Below the pieces are notes generated by a model that was not told the DNA's origin, searched no databases, and was given only the letters and a program-made list of their open reading frames with translations. Of a stretch of 64,000 bases of DNA, positions 12,901 to 23,140 are shown piece by piece. Position 1 is the stretch's first letter; every line of letters begins with the position of its first letter. Origin of the DNA: Torreya grandis (Eukaryota; Streptophyta; Pinopsida; Cupressales; Taxaceae); the NCBI GenBank assembly GCA_037957365.1, contig JARHVA010001427.1, forward strand, positions 1,957,501-2,021,500, read 5' to 3'. The position numbers were made by a program, and so were the translations under genes.

Positions 12901-13078
12901 CCTATTTTATTATGGGATTCAATTCTTTGATCACGAAGAAGAGTTTGGACTAGTTCTTAATGCCTAGGATATTCAAGGTTACAATGTCTAATTCAGTGTC
13001 CCTAAAGATTTGACCTTCATTATTTATTGACATGTAGAGCACAATCTCCTCCTTAAATTGTTATCTATAATATACCAT
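9934..13078 (-). pseudogene. LTR-encoded unknown ORF of element C (left copy, about 1,050 codons)
   Basis: The likely start is an ATG at 13078 (MVYYR), matched by MATHR in the right copy. One frame runs from there to about 10640, broken by about two dozen stops, all TAA or TAG and none TGA, mostly where Gln would fit. Coding continues after indels to the C-terminal DDLVYQ and LELVDEQHAKDMNIL, ending near 9934. The longest open part is 285 codons (12862-12005), beginning with hydrophobic MVIVHMASLHYIV and including PIEFEKYYNLPLPHMDL and GPHLFKDFKGKIP. Then come a short domain with RHYDSFGFQLDELKM, a Lys/Glu-rich linker (EKGKGKEKVREV), a segment with PSLSHSWAMTRV, and a likely coiled coil (DVERLLEDDKELIARIEKFI). 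It is not gag, protease, RT, RNase H or integrase. I do not recognise the family. It lies in the sense orientation of the element. Confidence 0.7.
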
Positions 13079-14480
13079 TATCTTTGTTCCTAAAAATTTC
13101 TCACACTAGATTGCAAATGATCTCTATGAAATATATCTCATGCTCAAAAACACAATTAAGTTTTCTTTGGATCAAATTATAAATAATTAAGTCCATTTAG
13201 GTCTTTTTATGTAGGGTTTAGGGTTTTGGAGCTTTAATGGATTAATATATCTAGGATTAGGCTTATACATGCCTTGTATTTGATTTGGACCTTTGCCTTT
13301 ATACCTTTGCATTTTTTAGCCCACAAGATCTTGTATTTTGTCCCTTTTTGCTTACATGGTGCCTATGTTGCATTGGTATGGGCCTTTGATGGCATTTTTT
13401 GTAAATGTCCTTTGAGAAATAGTCATTGACATTTAAAAATGCCTCTTTTATTTCACTCCATTAGATTTAGATATAATATTAGTGTGAGTCATTAATTATA
13501 ATTTGGGCCCTTACCTATGATTGGACCTTTTTATTCCAAGCTCTGCAATAGTGACACTTGGTGTCTTTATGTGCCTCTCCATGATCCAAATCCTATGTCA
13601 GTTATTTGATGAATGAGCATTGGCCACACATCAAGATCATAGGCCTTTGAAAATTCATGAGAGCCTTCATACCATTAGATCAAAATATAGTGATAAAGTG
13701 CAAACCATCAGATCATCCTATTAGCTCTATCTTGAATGTGATTTCACCATGCATCGAGCTCATGGGCTCTTGAGGTCTTATTCAAAATTATTTGGGTGCC
13801 TTCATGTAATTAGATCAAAACCCATTGACAAATCACATGCCATTAATCTATAGAGATGCCCAAACATTAACTTAATATATTATTAATACTTTGAATTAGG
13901 CTTAAGTCCATTAGGCCAAGGTTTATTTTGATTTATTAAACATGAAATAAACCTTAGGCTAAGGGATTTATGCTTAAGTTTTTTTATTTATACGCAATGG
14001 GGCCATGGCCTAAATATTATAGGCCAATGTTTATCCCATGTTCAATAAACACAGAGTATAAATTGGTCTATAATATTTATTTCAAAGATTATAAAATATG
14101 CTCAAAATGATCAACATGACATAATGGTCCAATAACACATAAGATTTTATTATATTGACAAAATAAATTAAAACCTTTAGATTGATGCATTTGGTATAAA
14201 TTTTACACTATAAGGACTCTCTTTTCAAAATAAGACTTAGTATAAGTCTATAATTTAATTTTCATGATGTTTGAATAAAATTTTATGGGGACCTTAAAGT
14301 ATACACTTAAACTAGGTTTATTTTGCACACTAAATTATAAGACCATTTCCACATTTTGCAATTTGAAGACCTCTAGTGTTTGAGTATTATTTAAGCACTT
14401 CCTTTAGCCTATAAAACCATTTTAGATCCTTTAAACAAGATTTTGGAGTAAATCTTGACCTTGATCATAATTATTCATTA

Positions 14481-14690
14481 GATTAAATTTGACTGTCTCA
14501 TGGATATCAAATACGTCCTCATGGTCATCAAGTGATGGTTATGTGAATGCCAATTTTAGGATAATGTATTTTTTAATTTGATGGGATTAAAGTTGATGGT
14601 CACATGGATGTCAAATACATCCTCATAGATGTCAAATGATGGTCATGTGAATGTTAATTATAATCTCATCAAATTATTATGATCTAATGT
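14481..14690 (-). repeat. Two-copy tandem duplication in C LTR (about 104 bp unit)
   Basis: Units start at 14481 (GATTAAATTTGACTG) and 14585 (GATTAAAGTTGATGG). Both contain ATCAAATACNTCCTCAT and GATGGTYATGTGAATG. The same duplication is present near 28755-28960 in the right LTR, so it predates the insertion of C. Confidence 0.7.
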
Positions 14691-15200
14691 GAGAATGACA
14701 CTTGGCACATCTATGGGGATTCTAGGATCTTAGACTTAATTTGCTTCATTAGATCTTAATCAATGATGAAGCATTAGTTGTAGGATCATAATCTAAGAAT
14801 TTGCTTTTGATTGGTCACTTTGTCAGGCGAGACCCATTTTTTTAGTTGGTGAATGTAAGGGTTCCCTGTCTTGATCCTTCAAGCTTTTCATAGTGTTTTG
14901 ACTTTTCAACTATGCCTTGATCTACCTGATTGATTCTTCATAAGCAAGTGAAAAGAGTTGATCATCATTAAAATGCTTGAATGTGATTATTCTAAAGGGA
15001 TATATGTGGTATCCTATCAGTTTTCCTCATGCTATTTGATCAAAGGCCCATGAAAAGTTCTAACTATTAGATCATCCAAGATACATGCTTTTTAATCCAA
15101 ATTTTGGGCTTTTGATGGTTATGATAAAGTGAAGGTCATTAGATCCGATGAGATGTAAGGGAGTTAATTCAAGACCATAGGGATATAAAATACTTAGGCT

Positions 15201-15400
15201 TAAGGTGTTAAGACTTAGGTCTTGCTCATATTAATAAATACATCAAGGCTTTTAGATTAAAAACTTAGGCTAAGTTGTAAATCAAAGGACTGAGGTAACA
15301 TAAAATTGAACTCAAGGAGGCAAGACTTATCATAAGGTGTTAAGACTAAGGTCTTGAATGTATTAATAAATACGTCACAGGTTAGGCATATAAGGAACTT
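15201..15400 (-). repeat. Two-copy tandem duplication in C LTR (about 132 bp unit)
   Basis: TAAGGTGTTAAGACT-like units begin at 15201 and 15333, each followed by TAGGTCTTG or AAGGTCTTG and TATTAATAAATAC. The pair is also present in the right LTR near 29490-29660. Possibly part of the LTR regulatory region. Confidence 0.6.
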
Positions 15401-15819
15401 TTAAAGGGATAAGTAATCAATGGGACCAAAGACTTTAGACTAAGTTCTAGTTATGTTAATAAACATGATTGAAATTAGAACGTAAATTTTATGTTTAGGT
15501 CCAACATGAAATTTCAAAATATTCCCACATGTTTGGTTCCTACCAACATCCAAATTTAAACTAAGGGATTTTAATAGGGTTTTGAAACATGAAATTCTTA
15601 GGAACAAACACCATAAAACCTATAACTAGAGTAATAAAAACCATTTATTAGAGATGCTAGTACAAATTAAATAAATAAAAACTAAGTAAGCATGCCTTTA
15701 ACAAAGTGGATGATCTTAAAATTATATAAATGATCATATCATGCTAAATTTTCATGTTTAAACTTTAAAGTTTCTCCAGGGTCCCAATTTTCAAAAATGG
15801 GGGTATGTTGGTCCCAATA

Positions 15820-16800
15820 AATGGTAACTCAATGGGGAGAATATAGAAATATGTTAGAACTTAGAGACTCTGCTTTAGACAAATAATTAGTTCATCCATT
15901 CATATGATCAATATAATCATCTAGATTAGATTATGGTTGAAACAAACCCTGTATTTTCATATTTAGGGCTAAACACCAAGACATAGCCATATTATGTGTC
16001 TGCTTTGATTCCACTTACTATTTGTCATGGGGTTCAAGAAACAACTTCCAAGTTTCATGTTCTTAGTCATTAACACTAACTTATAACATGTTAATATACT
16101 CATTAAGAACCATGATTTTATCTTAAGGAAGGATTGGACATTACTCTACTACTAGCCAAGTGTCCATAGCCTCAATACAGATGCCTTTGATTTCATTCAA
16201 GGCCTATTTCACTACCAGCTAGACATCCATAGCTCTGGTAGAGATTACCAGAATCACCTATGCTTATAAAGCTTTTGATTTTACATTGAGTTCTTTTTTA
16301 TATTTTCTTGAGGCTTTTATGATTTTAGCAAGGTTGGGAAACCAAAATAGCCAAGTTTTAGGATTTGTTCAGATGTTTGGTCTTTAGAAAATCATCTATG
16401 GCTACAAACTTTATCCCAAGAAAGGATGTTGATTAAGTTCTAGCATGACTATACCATAATAGTTTGAATTTTCACTCTACAAGTGCAAGTCTTCTTAAAA
16501 CCAAGTTGAGTCTAGAACAATGCTTAAGTTCCCATGAAACAGTTGCCCTTTTTCATTGGCCTTTACTAGTTTCTAAAAATTAAAACATTGTGATTTACAT
16601 TTTAGGGCCATGGTCATCATATGCATGGGGTTCACACTTACATTTTCAAAATTTAGGAATTTCCAAGGAAACTTCATAACTTTTAAGTTTAGGATTATCC
16701 AAGTGGACTTATTAAATCAAGGAAAGAAGCAACAAGAAAAAAACACACAACATAAAGTAAGAAATAAATATAGAAAAGGAAAATAAATAAATATATACAT
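15820..16800 (-). other. Element C 3' untranslated interior with conserved segment
   Basis: There is no reading frame between integrase and the 3' LTR. A segment at 16150-16257, with CCATAGCCTCAATACAG and CCATAGCTCTGGTAGAG as two half-copies around ACTACCAGCTAGAC, matches segments at 50290-50392 (element D) and 58462-58570 (element E). All three lie 280-330 bp from the 3' LTR. No clear purine-rich tract adjoins the LTR. Confidence 0.6.
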
Positions 16801-16802
16801 GG

Positions 16803-18084
16803 CTATGGATAAACAAGGGATAGGAAGGAAATAACTGAAAGGAAACTAGCTAGCCTACCCACTCTAAATTTAACAATGTTATAGTTTACTCTGTGAAGAC
16901 CTTTGGAGGAGAAATAGAGAAGTAGTGCTTGAGGTATTACCCATTGGTGGGAAATGTAAGCTATACTGCTTGTAGATCTTTGAGATTGAATGTCTTGTTC
17001 CCAAAGTTTTCTCCAACCTGGTATGGACCAATCCACAAGGGTGTGAATTTACCAAGTTTTCCCTTAGGTTTAGATTCTTTGTCCTAAAGGAAAAATAGGT
17101 CTCCCTATCTAAACACCTTGATTTTGGACATTTTATCAAACCATATATTGAATATGGTTTGATTCCTACTAAAATCACCAAAGGATTTTTCCCTTCCATC
17201 TTCTATTTGAATTATGTCCAGTAATCTTGAGTTAGCAAGTTCTTGGCTCTCTTTTGTGTACTCCTATATAAATATCTATGTGGGAAAATTAATAGTGATA
17301 GGAAAGATAGGTTCTTATCCATACACCAATATAAATGGTGAGGCTCTTAAGGCTTTCTTGATTCTTATCCTATTATCCTAGAGTGAAAATTTGAGGAGTT
17401 TATGGCAAGTCCTAGGTTTATCTGCAACAAACTTCTTGATAGCCTTCATTAGTTTCTTATTTGTAGATTCAAAGATTCCATTCCCTTGGGGATAATGGTT
17501 GGATGAAAACTTGAGAGTGATGAAATTATCATAAGCCTACTCAATTATCTCTATAGATATGAATGCAGACCCATTACCACACACTAGAGAGACTGGAGTT
17601 TTAAACCTAATACAAATGTTTTCCTCTAAGAAGTTGATCACCTCCTCAATCCTACATTATTTAGTGGTTGTAACTTAAATCCACCTTATACAATACTTTA
17701 TGGTAGTAAGAAAATACTTATGACCTTTAGATGAGTTGGGATTGATTACATAATAAAGTATAATGCCCATTGAGTAAAGGGTTTGTCAATCATGCCTGAT
17801 TGTAGTGGCATTACTGACTTTGGCTCATTGGTACTAAAAATATAACATGAGTGGCATTCCCTCACATTTTTGTGAGTATATTTAAATATATCTGGCTAAT
17901 AATAGCCATCCTTGAGAACTTTGTGAATTGTGGTCCTCCTAGATGGATGTCTACTACCTAGATTTTCATGAAAGGTGCTCATAATTTTGGTGGCTTCTTC
18001 TTGTGAGACACATCTCAAATAAATTCCTTTAAAATTTCTCATATACAAGACCCCATCCTTAATTAAGTAGTGGGTTGCCTTCAA
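16803..18084 (-). pseudogene. int: Element C integrase remnant
   Basis: The minus strand from 18084 encodes HYLIKDGVLYMRNFKGIYL, VSQEEATKIMSTFHEN, RRTTIHKVLKDGYYWPDIF and VRECHSCYIF. This is the H-H-C-C zinc-binding domain of a gypsy integrase, with both histidines and both cysteines still visible. The catalytic core (about 17750-17250) is shifted among frames, with pieces such as KPFTQWALYF. Towards 17199-16803 a frame reads WGLIPYSIYGLI-like and RCLDRETYFSF-like stretches resembling the C-terminal strand of integrase. It is nonfunctional. Confidence 0.85.
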
Positions 18085-18336
18085 CTGTAGGTCCCTCTTT
18101 TTCTCCCTGGATAAACCTATAGGACAAGTACCATTGATTAGTAAATGTATGATTGAATCATACTACTCACTAGCTTGAAATTTTTATTAATTTTCTTACA
18201 TAATACTTAGCCTAGGGTTAGTATTAAAAATAATTTGGATCAGACCTTGGCATCTTACCAATTTTGATATTTTCATTTCCAAGTCATATTCCTAAAAAAT
18301 TGACATCCATTTACCTCTACATTCTCCTAATTCATT

Positions 18337-18700
18337 CTAACTTAATAGGATTTTGATGGCTGGTTTAGGTAAGATAACATGTACCTTATTTCTAAGGATG
18401 TAATGTCTAAATTTATTAACCAAATTAACTAATGCATATGCCTGCTTATCAATCAATGAAAAATTTAACTCATCATTTTTAAAATTAGTGCTCATAAAAT
18501 CTATTGGTTGGTCACACCTTTCAATTTTATAAGTCAATACTATAGCCATAGTGTGGTTAGATGCAAAGGAATAGAGGTAGAAGTCTCTTTAGAATTTAGG
18601 ACTTATAAGGACTAGAGCCTGGCTAATGGCCTCCTTGATATCATTGAATGCCTTTCTATAATATTCATTCCATGTGAACTTGGCATCCATCTTCAGCATG
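18337..18700 (-). pseudogene. Element C RT-linked RNase H remnant
   Basis: The minus-strand frame reads FNDIKEAISQALVL, FYLYSFASNHTMAIVLTYK, QPIDFMSTNFKNDELNFSL, then IDKQAYALVNLVNKFRHYIL. This is the standard Ty3/gypsy RNase H following RT. It belongs to the plant family whose RNase H reads F-M-S-x-N-L-x-x-x-E-L-N-Y-S. Part of it is still open for 70 codons. Confidence 0.88.
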
Positions 18701-19520
18701 TCATTCAGTGGCTTAACAATTTATACAAAACTAAAAATAAACTTTCTTACAAAATTTATCTTACCAAAGAATGACTTTAGCTCTTTCTTACTATTTGGAG
18801 GTTTTATTCTAGATATGGCCTCCACTCTTTTAGGATCTATATAGATTCCACATTTAGCTATAATATAACCTAATAATTTTCCTTCAGTCACATAAAATAT
18901 ACTCTTCTTAGGATTTAAATAAATGCCATACCTTTTGCATCTTTCAAAAACTAGCTGCAAATGCATGAAGTGATCTTCCCTATTTTAAAAAATACTATTA
19001 GATCATCCATATAAATAATGATGTATTTACCTATTAGACCTTGGAAAACATGGTCCATAGCTCTTTGGAAGGTATCTCCTACATTTATTAGTTCTAAGGT
19101 CATCCTCTTGTAGGCAAAGGTTACCCACTTTGTGGTGAAAGTTATCTTCATCATATCCTCTCTATCAACCAACACTTAGTTGTAACTTGAAAATCCATCC
19201 AAAAAAACATCATAGTTAAACCTAAAACAACTTGAATTACTTGGTCTAGGGGAGGAAGGGGATAGTTGTCCTTTTTTAATGCTTTGTTTAAGTTTCTAGA
19301 GTCAATACAAAGTCTAATCTCATCATTCTTCTTCCTGGCTGGCACCAAATTAGCCACCCAAGTGGAATGTCTAATGGGGAAGACTATCCTAGAAACTAAT
19401 AATATTTTGACCTCTTTGAAGATCATGGGTTCTAGGATAGGGTTTAAGTTTTTTTTTGTTTCTCGAATGTTTACAACTTTCCTCAAGGGGTATAATATGG
19501 GTAATGACTCTTGGATCAAA
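18701..19520 (-). pseudogene. Element C reverse transcriptase remnant
   Basis: In minus-strand order: VFPIRHSTWVANLVPARKK, EIRLCIDSRNLNKALKKDN, YPLPPLDQVIQVV, MDFQ/DGFSSYN with a TAA in place of Gln before VLVDREDMMK, FTTKWVTFAYKRM, FQRAMDHVFQGLIGKY and YMDDLIVFF. The Y-M-D-D active site is intact at 19002-19013. Then come LQLVFERCKRYGIYLNPKKS, KLLGYIIAKCGIYIDPKRVE and LKSFFGKINFVRKF. It is one of the best preserved domains of the nest, in two or three frames. Confidence 0.92.
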
Positions 19521-19880
19521 CATCTTTAAGTCATCATACGACCAAGCTATGAAATTATTTTATTAGATAGGGAGCTCTTTAGCCTTTTGATTCTCAATGT
19601 TTGTATAGGATTTTCCAAAATTTACCAATTATGGTTAATCTTGGAGGCCAAGATCAACAACATTATAATCTTTCCCACTTACCTTGGGAACCTTGGAAAC
19701 CTCAGCTAATTGGTCCTAATCAAATAGTCTTTCTGAAGATTTCAGCCCCTCAAGGATTTTGTTGTCATTTAGCTAAATGACTTTACCATTAAATTTTTCC
19801 TTATTGTATTTACTTTCATATGTCTCATCAATGATATGAGCATCAAAATATCTAGAATTGGTCATGAAATCTAATATCTA

Positions 19881-20400
19881 CTAATCATCATTAAACATTT
19901 GGAAATGGTTAATGTTATTAGGAACTGAAGGATAAGGGATTATCTCAATGCTGAAATTAGGGGAATTTTGGTTGGCCATGAGGTTGGTTGCAGTAGATGC
20001 CAACTCATCAGCAGCTTGGTTTTCTCCTCTTGGGATAGAAATGATGCTAAAGGCATCAAAGGATTTAATCAATTCCTAAAATCTAAACTTATAACTTTTT
20101 AGGTATGAGAGATTGCATTGGTAAATGTTTCTTATCTAGTTGACCACTAGTTCTAAATCCTCATAAACTAATAGTTATTTGACCTTGTTATTTATAGAAA
20201 ATTATAATCCTATGATAAGGGATTTATAAGTAGAAATATTTTTAAAATAAGGGTTATATCCTATAAGAATCATGGCACTTTTTATAAATAGGGTCAATTA
20301 GAACAATACCAACACCTAATCCAACATAACACCTAACACCATCAAAATGTAACTTCCATAGTAAAAAAATAACATGAGCACCCTTGGGATCAAACACCTT
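19881..20400 (-). pseudogene. Element C upstream RNase H-like domain (before RT)
   Basis: The minus strand reads LHFDGVR then GLGVGIVLID, a degraded ISTYKSLIIGL where A-E-Y-E-A-L-I-x-G-L is expected, LVYEDLEL where F-G-D-S-E-L is expected, and an open frame with IKSFDAFSIISIPRGENQAA then DELASTATNLMA and IPYPSVPNNINHFQMFNDD. This is an RNase HI fold with the final Asp kept and the Glu and middle Asp changed. It lies between protease and RT rather than after RT. From memory, the same order occurs in an angiosperm gypsy family with very similar protease and RT wording. Confidence 0.8.
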
Positions 20401-20599
20401 ATCAATCTAGGGTAAAAAACCCTAAGTCTAAGTCTATTATGTTGACCATCTCATTCACATCATTTTACTCAATTATCATATGTTTCATCCTTGGTTCTCT
20501 CTCAACCTTGATCTAATTAAGAAATCCCTTCCAAGCTAACCATAAATGTGATCAATTTATAGACATGTAACCATTTAAAGACTTGGTCCATTCCCTACT

Positions 20600-20900
20600 C
20601 AATAATATTCCATAAATATTAGTTATATGAACAACTTGAATATCAATTAATTATTTCACCCTAGGCTTAGAATCTAGTTGCATGTAAACATTTAAAATCT
20701 CCCTAATTACCCTAACTCTATATTTATATAATTGGGTAACAACCCTATTAGACTTAATGGGAGTTAGGCCAAGTTGTTTACATACACCTACATGAATGAT
20801 ATTGGTAGATTCTCATGAATCTAATAAGAAATTATGTAAGTTTGTACCAAACATCTTGATAATGAGCAAGAAAAGAAGAGATTCATCCTTGGCCTTATGA
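20600..20900 (-). pseudogene. Element C protease remnant
   Basis: The minus strand reads FLLDS, a TGA, then ESTNIIHVGVCKQLGLTPI and later GILLSREWTKSLNGYMSIN. This is a retropepsin in which the catalytic D-S-G-A has become D-S-stop-E, followed by the usual L-L-S-R-x-W-x-x-x-L-N-G-Y motif. Upstream (21178-20987) a Ser/Thr/Lys-rich gag-protease linker frame remains open. Confidence 0.82.
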
Positions 20901-21199
20901 ACAGTCACATTAGCATGATTAGTCTATGGTGAAATGTTGGACTTATTTAACAAAGAATCCAGTAGAAGGTCCCTTTTCTTTATAATCTACATAATTTCAT
21001 GCAAAGTGATATCAACCTTTATCTTTTTCATGTCCTCAACTATGTTACAACTAGTCTTAGAAGAACTAAGAATTTCAAGGCTAGGTTTACAAGTACTCCC
21101 TTTAGGTGGCTCAAGATTGTTTCTTGAAAAAGTGTCTAGAGAAGTTATAAATTTATTTGGAGGTGTTGAGGTAGTCAAAGGCTGCCTCTATTCTCTATT

Positions 21200-22400
21200 C
21201 CTTAAGGGATAGGTTTTCTTTAGGAACTATTGATATGCTTAGATCTCCTCATAGATCTCATCAGGTTCATTTTCCTCTTGAAAGGGGAAATAAAAGGTGT
21301 CCACCATGAAGGCTTGATCAAATGAATTAGGTCCAAAGGTGATTATACCACTTTATTTGTTAGGGACCACTTCACATATATCCAAATCCTCTTGGAAAGC
21401 CTCAAAGGCTTTAAAAAATTCTATACAATCAATTTCCCCATGCTTGGTTATGTAATGTACCCTACAATAATCAAGTAATGCAATATCAGTGAGGTTAAAT
21501 TCCATGGTCTTATTTTTATAAGATATATCATTATTCCTATTATTATGAAAATTACCATTCCAAAATCTATTATTTGTCCTATTATACCTTTGAAATGAGA
21601 AGTTCCTACCTCAACTTTCAATAGTATTTCCAACTTGTGTTTGTAACTGAATAAAATTGGTGCTCAACTTTTGGACCATTTTTAAGATAGATTGATTCTC
21701 ATTTTAAGGAGTTTCAAAATTATGTACTTGGTTATTGTTAGTAGATGGTCCAAAAGCCCTTTGATCATTTGGATTGAAGCCATTAGTATAATGATTTAGG
21801 AGTCATAAATTTTGATTAGGAGATACATGATTCAATGGCAATTGAGTTAGGTTTGAGAGCTAATTTAATATTGGGATATTTGCTTATTATTTGGGAATAA
21901 GTTCAACATAGGCATTTGTGGGTTGATGTTTGGCATAGAATATGCCATTTTTCCTAGGGGATGCATTTGATCATTGATGGTTAATTCTTCTCCATAGGCT
22001 TTAGCTAATGAAGTTATGGCTGGCACAGATCTCTTCAAAAACATAGAGGTCATGGGATCTACTACATCTTTGTAAATATATAGAGCTAAGACATCATTAT
22101 GATTATAAGGGTCAATGGTCCTACTGAATTTTTTTTGAAATCTAGCATTGAAGGACCTAATAGGCTCACTTGTGTCTCTTCTAATGGTGGTGAATTGATG
22201 GTAAATAATATAAGGGCTAACAATCTTACCAAATTGATCTATAAATGCATTATTTAAATCATCCTAGCTTGTGATGTAATTATTAGGCAAGTTCAAAAAC
22301 CATTCATAAGTATCATAACATTTAAAAATCTTAAGGCTGATTTAAAATAGTTTATATGTTCTTCAACAGTTATTATACCCATTAGACTAAATGTAGGTTA
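21200..22400 (-). pseudogene. gag: Element C gag remnant
   Basis: From about 22340 the minus strand reads YEWFLNLPNNYITS, DDLNNAFIDQFGKIV, FTTIRRDTSEPIRSFNARFQ, VLALYIYKDVVDPMTSMFL then KRSVPAITSLAKAYGEEL. These follow the retrotransposon gag order (W-x-x-L, T-W-x-x-L-x-x-x-F, E-S-x-x-x-F-x-x-R-F). Near 21500 DYCRVHYITKHGEIDC has the spacing of a degenerate zinc knuckle. One TAG and a few frameshifts interrupt it. Confidence 0.88.
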
Positions 22401-23140
22401 GTACTTTTTAGGGTTATGTGGGAGGTCATGTACCACACCTATTACATTAATGGAAGACACTCCTAACTAAGCCATAGTTGGACACAAATTTAAGGCACAT
22501 GTACCTTAAAGAGGGAAAGTTGGCAAAGATCTGGATCTCCAACATCTACCTTTGTCATGTTTGGCCTTTCTAGGGACCTTAAGCTTGAGCAAAGGCTCCC
22601 CAGTCTCTGAGTGTGATCTTGTCATAATCCTAGGTAATTCCAGCTTGAAATTTAAAGATCCTACTTGAAACATGATGTACCAAGTTAACTTTTATAAATA
22701 ACAAGAGTTAAACCTTCACATTGAGCTTATTTTGCAAATGTGGCAAGAAAAACTAAAAAGGACATTGATCCTTAATTGAATTATCTCAAATATGTGTTCA
22801 AATACATAAATATGGTATATATCTATAATTCTAAGCCTAAAATAACTTATATCTATGAAATGTATGCCCACCTTTGATCAAAATGAGCTATCCTAACCTT
22901 AGATACTATGTATTTTCAAAGTTAAAGCTAACTCTACCAAAAAAAAGTATCAATTCCCAAAGAAATTCAAAGGAAGCATAAAGATGTGCTATAAATAACA
23001 AAGATCAATGATATTTATACTTCTAAGAAAATGATTCACTCTTAAACACAAAGATATATTAATCTTTAAATAAAATAGACTAAGTCATCAAATTTTAAAA
23101 GAATTTAGGCCCTCCTTCTAGCACCAGTGGGAGCTTCTCC
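22401..23140 (-). other. Element C 5' leader
   Basis: About 740 bp between gag and the 5' LTR with no clear frame. Next to the LTR, sense-strand TGGTGCTAGAAGGAGGG (complement of 23110-23125) has the TGG start of a primer binding site, 15 bases from the LTR end. I cannot match it to a tRNA from memory. Element D has the same CTAGAAGGAGGG at the same place. Confidence 0.45.

Larger units (their letters stand above)
8861..15819 (-). repeat. Element C 3' LTR (left copy, 6.96 kb)
   Basis: Collinear with 23141-30171 over its whole length, with small indels. One segment of about 70 bp near 29660-29720 of the right copy is missing here. Layout in the sense direction: about 2.74 kb without coding potential (15819-13079), the 3.1-kb unknown frame (13078-9934), then about 1.07 kb of tail (9933-8861). 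At 7 kb it is longer than the LTRs I know from plant elements, which are mostly below 5 kb. Confidence 0.85.
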
